Source: Miscanthus floridulus
Lineage: Eukaryota > Streptophyta > Magnoliopsida > Poales > Poaceae
Direction: 5' to 3'
Assembly: GCF_019320115.1 (NCBI RefSeq)
Contig: NC_089593.1
Span: 10,488,386-10,552,385, forward strand
Length of the DNA: 64,000 bases
Numbering within the stretch: position 1 is the first letter of the stretch; each line of letters opens with the position of its first letter. Position numbers and translations under genes: made by a program. The notes beneath the pieces are model-generated. The model worked only from the letters and a program-made list of their open reading frames with translations. It ran no database searches and had not been told where the DNA came from. Positions 1 to 10,632 of the stretch are shown piece after piece.

Positions 1-2100
1 ATAACAGAAAAAACCACAGCACGAGGAGAAAGAATTTGGCAAAATTCGAATACCCTCAAACCACTAGAGCATGCGAGCTGCTCACAGGACAGGGTGTGAA
101 TAAAGAGGAATCTCCCTTTATCCACCGCCTAACGATTACTGATGCGGCCACGCCACACAAGGGGCACAAAACTCTAGACACCACCACGGTTGACGGTGAT
201 GCCTCTCAGTCCGTCGGCTATGGAAGCACAAGAGAGGCAAGACAAAATGTCTTGTGGACCTCATCGTGCTACCGTAGCCCACGGACCGAAATAGACAGAC
301 GGCAAGAGGAGAAGGTGTCAGGTTCCCAATGATTTCATGAGGAACTAACATCTTCGCCACCTCTCGCCTCTTTGCTCACAAATTTCCTTCTAACACTAGT
401 TGTTGAAAGGGCGACACTGGGTTTGGCCACCACAGACGACCCTCAGAGGGACATATGACGGGAGCCACGTAGGTCTCCTCGAACTCTTCTCTCCCATTTC
501 CTCGCTCTCTCAGCAGGAATGTAGGGAACAATTTGTAGACACAACCATGAGTGGTTTGAACGAAAGGAAGGCCCATATTTATAGACCCAAGGGTAGACCA
601 AATAGCCTGAGACTCCCGCGCTGTGTGGCGAACCACGGGAGGTCACAGCCAATGTCAGATGCCCGCGTGAGGTCAGGAAAATTGAGACTCTCACAAAGGC
701 AGGAATGGTATGATGTTGACGAGACTACTTGGTCCCACCTAGGTAACGAGCCCCAATATGCGGCACACTAACATGGCACACGGCAGGGCTCGACAGTCAC
801 CTACTGCATCACCAGGGTGTCCTAACGGGGCGGAACATAACAGCCACCTACCGCATTGAACACATCAGCCTGCAAGGGGTCGAGCAACAAAGCTCTAATA
901 CACCACGACTACGAACCCACGCCCAACGCACGCGCATCTCAGCGCTTTCATGATCACTTCGTGATTGTAAAAATGCTCCGGAGCTACTATCGGGGTCATA
1001 ACCCTGGGGTGTCTTAAGGCATCGATTAGTTAGCAGGGTACGCGGCTCACAACATATCAGCTAGCGAAGGTCCGAACGACCGAGGCCCATCTAAGTCAAG
1101 CAAACCAGGCCGGACGCTAAGGCCGGGGTCAACCATGACCCCTTCCTCCTGCCTTAGCCACATGACGCTTAAAGGGCGCACGACCTCTCCCTCGTCACAA
1201 CCCCTAGAAGGAATAGGGAGAGGTCGAGACTAGCCAAGTGTGCCTGCTCTGACAGGAACAAGCACGCCGCACTGACCCTGAAAGGACCAAGGGGATAGAG
1301 GTCACCTCGATCCGGTGAGACGCCATCCCTGTGCCATGTTGCACAGACAAGACAAATCTATGGGATGAGACCCATGATGAGAGCCTTAACTTAGAGGCCA
1401 TCCAGATCGGGTCCTCAGCTCCTCAATCCAACCAGGAATCGACAATCTATGGGTGACTATCAACTCCTGTACGACGCCTCAGGAAACCAGGAGACTACGA
1501 CAAAGACCACAGTAGAGACCACGTCGCACAGGACGGCTGGCGAACCACCATTGTGTCTACAGTATCGCCACGGCCGGCACAGTAGCACCATGCTACACCA
1601 TGCCACGACATGGCCACAGGACTATGACGACAACCACGCCCGAACGCGCACCACAAGACGGCGTAGCTTGCAAGCCAAGCTAGTTAGGACCTCCCTCAGG
1701 CTCACGACCCTTCGGTCGGGAGAACCTATTGGTTTGTATGTGCCTTGGCCCCGAACTCTATATAAGGGCAGCCAGGGCGCCCTTTTGGGACATCATTCAC
1801 ATCCTCTACCATTTTATTCGCTCTACGTAGTAGTAGGGCTCCTGGAGCTTCTATTCAGGCGGTCCATCTTCTAGCTCTAACTCTCCATCCTCTTCCACCA
1901 TTCTTGCAACCCTTATTGTAAGAACTTCAGAGCATTCAAGCGAGAAACACGCATTCGATCCACTATGAGACTGGACGTAGGGCTCCGTCCTTAATTAGTA
2001 TATATCCTCGTGTCTTTTGGATGCTACTGTCGTCTCATAGAACAATACGATAATCGTATAAATTTACTAGTCCGGTTAGTAATAAATTTTTTAGTCATAG
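1..2100 (+). mobile_element. Probable Ty3/gypsy LTR end, family unassigned
   Basis: No convincing protein domain is readable here on either strand; the short ORFs are overlapping and low in quality. What is visible is an LTR-like promoter block: a TATA box near 1759, then a GC-rich leader, then a tract near 1970-2000 containing GACGTAGGGCTCCGTCC and a 'TCCTCGTGTCT' phrase that I associate with the R/U5 part of grass gypsy LTRs. The body of the element would lie to the left of the window. Exact ends, target duplication and lineage cannot be fixed from this sequence. Confidence 0.4.
1759..1765 (+). promoter_or_regulatory. TATA box of the left-hand LTR
   Basis: TATATAA followed by GGGCAG, with a GC-rich leader downstream. 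The same core (CTATATAAGG plus CAGNCAGGG) occurs in the minus-strand Tat-type LTR near 57.11 kb, which supports an LTR promoter reading. Confidence 0.45.
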
Positions 2101-2182
2101 TCTTCGTTTTTTTTCAATTTTTGAGGAGGCGGTTTTTCAATTTGACCTGTTGTATGGCCTCCATCGTTTATTCGGGTCTATA

Positions 2183-2498
2183 GGGGGTGTTTGGTTCCAC
2201 GGACTAAATTTTAGTCCATGTCACATTGGATGTTTGAACATTAATTTGGAGTATTAAATATAGACTAATTACAAAACTAACTGCACAGATTGAGATTAAT
2301 TTGCGAGACGAATCTATTAAGCTTAAGTAGTCCATGATTTGATAATGTGGTGCTACAGTAAATATGTACTAATGATAGATTAATTAGGCTTAATAAATTC
2401 ATCTCATAAATTAATCTCTGTTGATATAATTAATTTATGTTTAGTTCTTCTATTTAGCATGAACGGGTCCGATTTTAGTCCCTGTAACAAACACGCCT
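2183..2498. mobile_element. MITE, Tourist-like (TTCGTCTCG-core family)
   Basis: A 316-bp non-coding element. The left terminus GGGGTGTTTGGTTCC pairs imperfectly with a right terminus ending AACAAACACGCC. Inside are the family hallmarks CGAGACGAATCTATTAAGC and TAATTAGGCTTAATAAATTC in opposite orientations. CTATAG occurs at both borders and may be part of the target duplication. The superfamily is inferred from copies elsewhere in the window that have TTA/TAA duplications. Confidence 0.6.
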
Positions 2499-2982
2499 AT
2501 AGTTGCGCTCCCAACGCAAGCGGGTGTCGGTACTCGGTAGGCAGCAGGGCTGAGCTCACGCACGGAAACAGCTCCGGTGGACGTGCACGTCGTCCATCAC
2601 TGTGCCATGCATCACGCTACCGGCAACGTACGGAGTACGTACGCAGGTGATGGAGGTGGTTGACTGGTTGATCGAGCCTGATTGAGCTGATGCGATGAGT
2701 GCCAAAAAGTCGATCGGTTTCGCGGCGCGGCATCATGGAACATTAACCGCAGATTGCTTCAGTGCACCTTTGGGCTCTGGACTACTACTCTACTGTGTGT
2801 GTTGACTCTTTCTCTTTTTGAAGAAAGAGCTTTGAAAAGACGACAGTTATTCGTGCATGCAAACATTGGGCCAGGTGCCGCCTCACACTATTCTATAGCA
2901 TGGCTTTCGTATGCTTGCAGCTTCGGTAGAATAGAATCAGAATCAGGCTTTTCTTAGAGCCAGCGTTAAACAGCCTTAAACA

Positions 2983-3116
2983 GTATGTTCGGTAGTGTGG
3001 TTTGTATCGTTGCTGGTTCGTGAAGAAGTACTGCTGGCTGGTTTGTGTGAGAGAAAAATACTATTCCGATTCGAAATTCACGATCGTTTACGACAAGCTA
3101 CAGCCAAACGAACAGG
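2983..3116. mobile_element. Small MITE, 'CCTGTTCGTTTGGCTG' terminal family
   Basis: About 130 bp. It begins near TATGTTCGG and ends CAGCCAAACGAACAGG. It shares most of its length, including the GTTGCTGGTTCGTGAAG block, with the element at 28.30-28.43 kb, so this is a dispersed repeat family. A hAT-like origin is a guess from its terminal style. Confidence 0.5.
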
Positions 3117-3440
3117 ATTAAAGTTTTGGGATGTCACGTTAAATGTTATATAGGATGTCGTATTGAGTGTTTAATATTAATAAAAAATAAATTATAGAAT
3201 CCGCTAGTAAACCACGAGACGAATTTATTAAGCCTAATTAATCCGTCATTAGCATATGTGTGTACTGTAGCATTTTGTTATCAAATTATGAAATAGTTAG
3301 GCTTAAAAGATTTGTCTCGCAAATTAATCGTAAACTGTGCAATTAGTTATTTTTTAGTCTATATTTAATACTTTATGCATGTGTCAAACATTCGATATGA
3401 CAGGGTGTAAAATTTTGGGACGGAAACTAAACAAAGGCTC
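3117..3440. mobile_element. MITE, TTCGTCTCG-core family (diverged)
   Basis: It directly abuts the preceding small MITE. The core has CACGAGACGAATTTATTAAG and later TAGGCTTAAAAGATTTGTCTC in the opposite sense, with the usual CTGTAGCA in the middle. It ends AAACTAAACAAAGGC. Termini are degraded and no clean target duplication is seen. Confidence 0.5.
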
Positions 3441-3529
3441 AATTACGGAGTATCTGCATCCTATCAAGGGTACTACCTAGCCATCCTTGTTCAAAGGTTT
3501 CATGGAGTACCATATACGAAACCTACTTA

Positions 3530-3840
3530 GAGGGTGTTTAGATGCTTTTGAAATGGCAAAACTTTTGCCTCTAATCTCTTGCTGCAAAACTTTTGTCATT
3601 CAACTTTACATCTGGGTGTTTAGATGCATGGCAAATGTTTAGCACTGTACAAAATAAGTTTAATCTACAGCTCACGCCCTAAGGCGTTTTTGCTCAGTTT
3701 TGGGCCTCTTGGGTAGCAAATGGCAAAAGTTTAGTAGCCTAGGTTTTGCTCTTTTTTACCCATACTGTTTAGATCCATTTTGCAAAAAGATGGGCTAAAA
3801 GTGCAAAAGTTTTGGCAAAAGATGGGAAATAAACAGGGCC
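3530..3840. mobile_element. Tourist-like MITE with TTA target duplication
   Basis: A 311-bp element. The left end GAGGGTGTTTAGATGC and right end AAATAAACAGGGCC form imperfect terminal inverted repeats. TTA is present at 3527-3529 and again at 3841-3843. A 3-bp TTA/TAA duplication with G-rich GTGTTT termini is the known signature of PIF/Harbinger (Tourist) MITEs. The interior is rich in TTTTGC/GCAAAA and differs from the TTCGTCTCG-core family. Confidence 0.65.
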
Positions 3841-4494
3841 TTAATGAGTTAATGTATAGTTTCATTTGTTTTTCTCAGATGATCCCTCTGTTACACCTAA
3901 TTTTATAATTTACTCAGAGTCTACTTCAGCGGTATTTTTCAGCGAACGAACAATGTTTTCTTCTCACAATTAATCAGCATAAGCTAAATTTTAGGGAAAC
4001 GAACAGGCCCAAATTGGTTTAAAATTGAATGTAGCCAAAGTCGGAGCTACACCAAAGCTTAAGTTTGATACTTAATGAGTATGTCTTTTGCTATCTCTCT
4101 TCTCTTGCCATGTTTGGTTTGGTCTAGTCTTTGGACTAAACTTTAGTCCTAGGGTGTTTGGTTTAGTAACTAAAACAGACTAAAGCTGATGATAAAATAC
4201 CACAATGCCTTTATTAAATGCCAAAGTGAGTTTGTGGGTGTGGGGGGGGGGGGGGGGGGGGGAGGGTAATAATGAGGGGTAATCCCTTTCTAAAGTGGGG
4301 TTTTAATCTCTTCTAGTTACTGTTTGGTGACTAGATGACTAAATGTCTTTTATAGTCAGTTTTTAGTTAGAGTGCTTGGCTCAAAGTGAGGGACAAAATT
4401 GGGGTGACTAAAGTTGGTTGGATATACTATGATCCCTTGGCGCAATTATTAGATAACTATCTAACTTTTGGTCAAAGGTTAAGACCTTATTTAA
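3841..4494. repeat. Degraded MITE pieces and a 21-bp poly-G tract
   Basis: No gene is supported. About 3925-4010 resembles the GTTCG-terminal small MITE family (GAACAATGTTTTCTTCTCAC, ending AACGAACAGGCCC). About 4110-4375 has GTTTGGT ends with TTTAGTCC motifs and carries a run of 21 G at 4242-4262, a likely slippage-prone site. Confidence 0.4.
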
Positions 4495-4824
4495 ATTCAG
4501 GGTGTAAAGTTTTGGGGTGTTATATCGGGTGTCACATGAGGGTGTCGCATGGGGTGTTCGGATACTAATAAAAAACAAATTACAGAATCCGTCAGTGATC
4601 CGCGAGACAAATTTATTAAACCTAATTAATCCATCATTAGCGTATGTGTTACTGTAGCACCACATTGTCAAATCATGAGCTAATTAGGCTTAAAAGATTC
4701 ATCTCGTAAATTAGTTGTAAACTGTGCAATTAGTTATTTTTTAGTCTATATTTAATACTCATACATGTGTCAAAACATTCGATGGGATATGGAGTAAACT
4801 TTAGGGGAGAAACTAAAAAAGGCC
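4495..4824. mobile_element. MITE, TTCGTCTCG-core family
   Basis: The core reads CGCGAGACAAATTTATTAAAC and later TAATTAGGCTTAAAAGATTC, as in the copy at 3.12-3.44 kb. The right end is AAAAAAGGCC followed by TAA, compatible with a Tourist-type 3-bp duplication. The left end is eroded. Confidence 0.5.
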
Positions 4825-5486
4825 TAATAAGTTCGAATTTTGAGTTAAGTGCCCATCACCTTTAAAAGAAAAAGAGGAGGGGTAGAGTACGGTTAGTTCT
4901 GAACAAAGAAAATAAAAGAAAAGGAAAAAAAAGATTATAATAATAGCTAGGAGTATGTCATTTTGTGGTACATCCACTCCCAATTATAGCTCGCACAAGC
5001 AAGTGCATGCATGCAGAAATGATTTGCATTGCCCGACTCGTACACGTACAGCGAGGATCGGAACTATATAAAGCATCGCAAGCCATCCCGTCGCGTTCGC
5101 TTGACTTAATTTTTCAACTAACAAACCGTATTTTTTTTTTCATAGCAAATCAGTTCATAATACTTTTAGTCCTAACTTATTAGCCATCGTAAATATCAAA
5201 GTATATGCACGTCGAGAAGTTTTAGACTTTTGTGTTGCAGTCCCTGTCTTCTCAAATCCAAATGCATGCCCCGTTTGGCTGGATGTTGGAAAACTTTTAA
5301 AACAGGTTTAGTGCGTTTTCCATTTACGTAATGCTCTATGACAACCACAATTCTAATGTGATAGCGATACAATGAACTCATACGCCGAGCTAAGATCCAA
5401 AGTTGCACATAATTTGATACGATAGGAAAATTCAATACCAAACGCTTTTGGATTCCATATTGTAGTACTAAATTTTTTTTTAAAAC

Positions 5487-6145
5487 CATTTCCATTCCTA
5501 AAGGCTAAAGCAAGCTCTCTTTCCTCGGCCTCTCCGATCCCTACACCAGCTTGGGTGGTAGTGGTACTGTATCCTTTGTTGGCTTGATCCTTAAACACCT
5601 CTCAGACTACGTGTACTATCTAAAAACAGGCTCCCTAATCTAGGAGGATATTCGACTGGTACACAAAAGCACGGTGTACCGGCTGATTTTGGATAATTCA
5701 ATAGTATTCTGTGAGAGAGAATAAGTTAAAACAAGCTGAAACAAGCCAAGACAAGAAAAGCCGAATAGGTAGTATTACAATAAAATCTCTATTCTTTTCT
5801 CCAATAGCACGTGGTGTAAGTGTTTTTTTTAAATATAAGGTGGTGTGCAGTGTAGGGATGAAAACGGTCGGAAACGGTATTACAATATAGAAAACGAAAG
5901 CGATCGGTTCGGGATATTTCTACATTTTAGCAATTAAAGAGTACAAAAAATGGTTGAAAACGGTTGCGAAACCGATTGAAAATGACAAATTTTTATGTTT
6001 GGCAAAATTCGGAAACGATATCATAATATAGAAAACGGTATCATAATATAGAAAACGAAAGTGGTCGGTTCGAAATATTTCCGTACCATTTTCATCCCTA
6101 GTGCAGTGTACTATAAGTTGTTGGGAAGAAGAAAGTAAATACTTC
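5487..6145. repeat. Direct duplication, copy 1 (carries hAT-type MITE)
   Basis: Copy 1 begins at CCATTTCCATTCCTAAAGGC and runs through CAAGCTCTCTTTCCTC, GGCTCCCTAAT and CACGTGGTGTAAGTG to TAAGTTGTTGGGAAGAAG. The same succession recurs at 6.22-6.80 kb. Copy 1 alone carries the element at 5853-6100. There is no coding potential; the duplicated unit itself is of unknown origin. Confidence 0.7.
5853..6100. mobile_element. hAT-type MITE with 8-bp target duplication
   Basis: A 248-bp element with terminal inverted repeats TAGGGATGAAAACGGT (left) and ACCATTTTCATCCCTA (right, imperfect complement). It is flanked by a perfect 8-bp direct repeat GTGCAGTG at 5845-5852 and 6101-6108. An 8-bp duplication is the known hAT signature. 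The paralogous site in duplication copy 2, around 6496-6508, has a single GTGCAGTG followed by TACTATAA, the empty site. Confidence 0.85.
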
Positions 6146-6215
6146 CTTTGTCTAAAAAAGAATTTAATTCTCGTACAGGGTCATAATTTAGTATTTTAAA
6201 TTCGATTAATTATAA

Positions 6216-6798
6216 CATTTCCATCCCTAAAGGCTAAAGCAAGCTCTCTTTCCTCAGCCTCTCCCATCTCTACACCAGGTTGGTTTAAGTGGTACTGTAT
6301 CCCTTGTTGGAGACGCATACATTGGCTTGATCCTTAAACATCTCTCAGACTCATACCATGTACGGGAGTACTATCTAAAACAGGCTCCCTAATTTACGAG
6401 GATAAAGTTTTTACTCTGGTTACAACTAGTATTACAACAAAATCTCTATCCTTTTCTCCGATAGTACGTGGTGTAAGTGTTTTTTTTTTAATATAAGGGG
6501 GTGTGCAGTGTACTATAAGGCCTTGTTTAGTTTGCAATTTTTTTTTTGACGAAACGGTGCTGTAGCACTTTCGTTGTTATTTGGCAATTAGTGTCCAATC
6601 ATAGTCTAATTAGGCTTAAAAGATTCGTCTCGTAAATTTCATCTAAACTGTATAATTAGTTTTATTTTTTATTTATATTTAATGCTTCATATATGCGTCA
6701 AAGATTTGATGTGACGAAGAATCTTGAAAAATTTTGCGAAATGAAGTGAAACTAAACGGTACCTAACTTGTTGCCAAGAAGATACTAGTAAATAGTAA
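6216..6798. repeat. Direct duplication, copy 2 (carries Tourist-like MITE)
   Basis: This is the second copy of the 5.49-kb unit, without the hAT-type MITE but with a Tourist-like MITE at 6519-6763. Similarity resumes past that MITE at CTTGTTGCCAAGAAG. Just upstream, 6136-6215 resembles a Stowaway terminus (ACTTCCTTTGTCTAAAAAAG) and may be a truncated Stowaway MITE at the junction. Confidence 0.7.
6519..6763. mobile_element. Tourist-like MITE (TTCGTCTCG core), TAA duplication
   Basis: A 245-bp element starting GGCCTTGTTTAGTTTGC and ending ACTAAACGGTACC, with TAA at 6516-6518 and 6764-6766. The core has TAATTAGGCTTAAAAGATTC and the GTGCTGTAGCACTTTCGTT block typical of the family. The matching empty site is visible in duplication copy 1 near 6110-6120 (ACTATAAGTTG). 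Confidence 0.8.
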
Positions 6799-6823
6799 CA
6801 GGTGGCGATGTGCCACAATCTTA

Positions 6824-7066
6824 CGCCCGTTTAGTTCCACTTCATTTTACCAAAATTTTCAAGATTATTCGTCACATCAAATCTTTGGACGCATGCATGA
6901 AACATTAAATATAAATAAAAAATAAAACTAATTACATAGTTTAGACGAAATCCACGAGACGAATCTTTTAAGCCTAATTAAACTATGATTGAACACTAAT
7001 TAACAAATAACAACGGAAAAATGCTACAGTTATATTTTGTAAAAAATTTCGCATCTAAATTGGGCG
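6824..7066. mobile_element. MITE, TTCGTCTCG-core family, opposite orientation
   Basis: It starts CGCCCGTTTAGTTCC and ends CTAAATTGGGCG, a 243-bp element. It is the inverse-orientation relative of the 6519-6763 copy, only about 60 bp away, so the two could pair as a hairpin. TTA precedes it; the right flank is TAT, so the duplication is imperfect. Confidence 0.65.
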
Positions 7067-7244
7067 TATCTGTGTAGGCTGCTGGTAAAATTACTCTCTC
7101 TGTGTACTAGGCTGCTGGTAAAATTAAATGGTACTACTACTAGAGCAGTAGTTGCCGACATTGCTTTTATCACCGTGGGCGTCATCACCTCTGTAATACT
7201 AGTGTTAGCACCTTATTTTGCCAGTACCGTATGTTTTTCCCGAT

Positions 7245-7424
7245 CTTCTTGGGTCTGGTATCCAATTATGATCTAATTAGGCTTAAAAGATTCGTCTCGT
7301 AATTTACAATTAAATTATGTAATTAGTTATTTTTTTAATCTATATTTAATACTCCATGTATACGTCCAAAGATTTAATGTGATAGAGAAAGAGTAAAAAA
7401 ACTTACTATGTAAACAAGGCCTTG
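7245..7424. mobile_element. Partial MITE, TTCGTCTCG-core family
   Basis: About 180 bp of the family are recognisable (TAATTAGGCTTAAAAGATTC through ACTATGTAAACAAGGCC). The left terminus is missing. Confidence 0.5.
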
Positions 7425-7724
7425 GTCCGTTATTATGTAACTTGATTAATTGCTGCGTGTTGGTCCTCCGTGTACCCGCAACAAAGCTGCCGCGGCCTGG
7501 ACTGTCCGGGTGGGGCCCAGTCCTCACTCACTGAGCTCTTTTATCGTGGGCGCGTGGGGACGCGGGTACACGGCATGTCAGTCCGCCTCACATGCTTGGT
7601 CGCCCGCCCGTCCAAGGCCCACGCGATGATAGCACCGGTCCAAGCGGGCGCCACTGACGTCCGGGCCCCGCGCACACTAGAGGCCCAGCTGTACGGAAGC
7701 GTTCAGCCCGTTCGTTTTGGCTTA

Positions 7725-7945
7725 TTGGTGGGTGTTTAGTGTTGTGAAATTTGGGAATTTGGCTACTGTATTGTTTAATTATTGATTAATTAGGCTTAAA
7801 TGTTCGTCTCGTGATTTCGAACCAAACTGTGCAATTAGTTTTTTTCGTCTACATTTAATACTCTATGCACGTATCGCAGATTCGATATGATGAATACTGT
7901 AGCATTTTTTGGGAAAAGTTTTTGAAACTAAACATGGACGACTTG
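7725..7945. mobile_element. MITE, TTCGTCTCG-core family
   Basis: The left end GGGTGTTTAGTGTTGTG and right end GAAACTAAACATGG enclose the usual GGCTTAAATGTTCGTCTC and CTGTAGCATTTTTTGGG blocks. The subfamily (AACGTTCG variant) matches the copies at 7958, 29.75 and 32.18 kb. Confidence 0.6.
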
Positions 7946-7957
7946 TAAACCAATTTA

Positions 7958-8196
7958 GCGCGTGTTTAGTTTCAGGAAGTTGGAATTTGTGGCTACTGTA
8001 GCACTTTTGTTTTTATTTGGCAATTAGTGTTCAATCATGGACTAATTAGGCTCAAAACGTTCGTCTCGCAATTTCCCACCAAACTGTGCAATTAGTTTTT
8101 TTTATCTACATTTAATGCTTCATACACGAACCACAAACATTCAATGTGATAGGTACTATAGCATTTTTTGGGAATTTACGTGGAACCAAACCAACC
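7958..8196. mobile_element. MITE, TTCGTCTCG-core family
   Basis: It begins GCGCGTGTTTAGTTTC after TTA and ends GGAACCAAACCAACC before TAG. It shares TGGCTACTGTAGCACTTTTG and AACGTTCGTCTCGC with the copy at 29.75 kb. It lies head-to-tail with the copy at 7.73-7.95 kb. Confidence 0.6.
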
Positions 8197-9059
8197 TAGC
8201 CGGCTGGGAACCCGTCCGTCCGCGCGCCGTGCGCCGCCCCCGCCTCGGGCCCCGGTCACATGGCTGGCGGCGGGCCCCACCCGCACCCCCAGAGGGTGAC
8301 TGCGACTACTGCTGCTCCTCCGTGGGTGCCTGACAGACGGGAGGGAGGCCGGAACGGATCGCAGTCGCTGACAGGCCGGCCTGCGTGGGGGCCAGGGGCA
8401 TGGCCCAGGGTCCCGCCGGGGCGGGGCCATCGGCATGTGGGGCCGGCAGTAGATGTCTACTACTACCGCTGACGCCTCGTCCCATGCGGATGCCGTTTGG
8501 GCCCCGCGTGGCAGGTGGCTGGCTGGAAAGGACAAGGACAGGAGGTTTTGGTTGGTTCCTCCCGTTGGGGAGCAAGCAGGAGCAGGTGCCACCTCTATCA
8601 AAATCGCAGGGGCGAGAGCGTTTTCTTTTCGTTCCTTCGTAATAAAAAAAATGACGTAGCCAGTGCATAGAGTTTTAGTTCTGTGTAGGATTTAGGGAAG
8701 GATGTTAGGGGCAAACATGGTAATTATAATAATAACTTTTGAAAAATTTTAAGCCTGTACTAGTAGAATATTCTGAGGGTGAAGTTTTGGCATGAGCACA
8801 TGAACACGTGGGTTCTGAAACTTATCAAGTGTATATTGATAATAATATAAACTAAAAATTCTAAACAGTTATCATGTCGTTGACAATTGGACACATGATC
8901 TGTTCATCTTTTAGTTACATAGAACGGCCATTACGTTTCGGGACACAATAGAGACGCCCATATGCAATTTGACACACACACCAACCCTCATTTTATTTTT
9001 GGTCCCAAACCCCAGCCCATTACAATCCACCGCACGCTAGCGGGTGAGATACATGGGCA
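8197..9059. other. GC-rich block and AT-rich flank, no supported gene
   Basis: 8200-8650 is strongly GC-rich with many overlapping frames. None shows a recognisable domain, consistent codon bias or splice structure. 8650-9059 is AT-rich. It could be a promoter/leader remnant of a captured gene, but the sequence gives no positive evidence for that. Confidence 0.3.
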
Positions 9060-9310
9060 CGAGCCCGTGAAACATTCAGATGTCACACTTGTAACATATG
9101 TCTGAAGACAGATAAAACACTTAAAATATGTGTCTGAAATACTTAAAAAAAACACTTGAAAACAGTGTAAACTCACGCAACATTCGGTTAAAATAATTGT
9201 AATATATGTGTGAAACATATGCAAAATCCAGATAAACATATTTGTAACGTATGTATGAAAAATCAGATAAAACATTAGATACATGGGCAATACATGGGCA
9301 AGCCTTTAGG
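9060..9310 (+). repeat. AACAT-rich degenerate tandem array, part A
   Basis: The tract repeats phrases such as GAAACAT, GTAACATATG, TGTCTGAA and CAGATAAAACA. The same phrases recur in order at 9.70-10.05 kb and, as the reverse complement, at 27.14-27.73 kb. It has no reading frame. Confidence 0.55.
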
Positions 9311-9321
9311 ACAACGTTTGT

Positions 9322-9437
9322 CTTGTTCGTTTGACTTATAAGCCGTATTTTTTTAGTCAACAAACATTATTTTTCTCTCATAATAAATCAGCCAACATCA
9401 CTTTCAGTCATGGCTTATCAGCCAAGCGAATAGGGCA
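9322..9437. mobile_element. Small MITE, GTTCG-terminal family
   Basis: About 115 bp, from TTGTTCGTTTGACTTATAAG to ATCAGCCAAGCGAATAGGGC. It has near-inverted ends and the CAACAAACA...CTCTCATAA interior seen again at 10.50-10.63 and 11.47-11.60 kb. Confidence 0.5.
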
Positions 9438-9689
9438 ATTAATTCAATGGCAGCACTAGCGACCAGACGTCCGCGCCTGCACTCCGTATCGCGCCCCCCA
9501 CGTGGAGACCCGCGTCGCCCGAATGTCGCTAGCATCGAGAAGATGGGGAGGGAGCGGCGCTCGCCCGTGCCTCTGGTTCGGAAGGACCCACGGTGTGGTG
9601 TGCCTCAGCAGTGGCGTCGTATCGGATGCCCAACCGACGTCGAGAAGAGGAGGAGACATCAAGGCAACGCGTTAAAAGGCGAGGAGGGA

Positions 9690-10045
9690 AATGCAACACC
9701 CGATATAGTTTTGAAACATCTAGATGCAATACTTACAACATATAACTGAAGACAGATAAAACACTTAAAATATATGTCTGAAACACTTAAAAAAACACTT
9801 GAAGAACACTTGAAAACATTGTAAACTCACGCAACATCCAGTTAAAACACTTGCAACATATGTGTGAAACATATGCAACATCTAGATAAACATACTTACA
9901 ACATATGTCTGAAAATCAGATGAAACATTAGAAATAGAAGCTTGCAACATACGTGTACAACCGTTGCAACATATGTAACATCCCGATCTACTTTTGCAAC
10001 ATACCTATGAAACATTTGAAATACTTGAAACATGAGTTTTGCAAT
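9690..10045 (+). repeat. AACAT-rich degenerate tandem array, part B
   Basis: A second run of the same phrases (AACACTTGAAAACA, GAAACATATGCAACATC, ACAACATATGTCTG), in the same orientation as part A. The two are separated by a GC-rich segment (9440-9690). A GC-rich tract (10.06-10.37 kb) with CACCACCACC repeats follows directly. Confidence 0.6.
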
Positions 10046-10395
10046 ATAGGGGAAGCCGGGGCCGGTCGATTCCAGCCATCGGGGTCGGAGCCGGCGGCGA
10101 CGGCGGCACGCTAGCACTACTAGTGACGACATGCGAGCACCACCACCACCGTGACCAACACCAGGCTTGGCTCGGCTCGGCAGGCGGCGCACGTGACGGG
10201 CGGAGCGTGCCAACGGCGGCGCGTGAGCGCCACCACCACCACCACCAGCGTCGGCTTTGGCTTGATCGGGCCGAGTGGCGTGCGCGATGGGTGGGAGCGA
10301 GCGGCGTGGCAGCAGTGAAGCGGAGTGGGCGCGCGGCGTTCGAAGGGGATGAATGCCCACGTCCTATGCTATCGTTAACTCAATTATTACAGTAT
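10046..10395. other. GC-rich tract with CAC repeats, no supported gene
   Basis: Overlapping frames run through this 330-bp GC-rich tract, but their translations are low-complexity (His, Gly, Arg, Ala) and none shows a domain. It adjoins the AACAT array just as GC-rich tracts flank the inverted array near 27 kb, so it is probably part of the same type of element. Confidence 0.35.
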
Positions 10396-10397
10396 AT

Positions 10398-10632
10398 AAT
10401 GAGCCTGTTCGCTGGTTGGTTTCTAGGCTGATAAGTCCGGCTGGTGCTGGTTTATTATGAGAGGAAAACACTGTATCATGGCTGATAAGCCTTGGCTGAA
10501 CAGCCTGTTCGCTTGGTCGTATTTGGCTTATAAGTCATGGCTTATCAGTCAACAAACAATATTTTTTTTACACCAAACCAGCCAACAGTACTTTCAGTCA
10601 TGACTTATAAGTCAAATCAGCCCAAACGAACA
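10398..10632. mobile_element. Two adjacent small MITEs, GTTCG-terminal family
   Basis: 10398-10505 runs from GAGCCTGTTCGCTGG to TTGGCTGAACAGCC. 10502-10632 runs from CCTGTTCGCTTGGTCG to CAGCCCAAACGAACATGGC. Both have inverted ends and GGCTTATAAG/CTGATAAG motifs. They are in contact and share a CCTGTTCG junction. Confidence 0.5.

Noticed and set aside
8176..8668. GC-rich overlapping frames up to 141 codons
   Set aside because: Several phases on both strands are open simultaneously with no domain, start context or splice structure.
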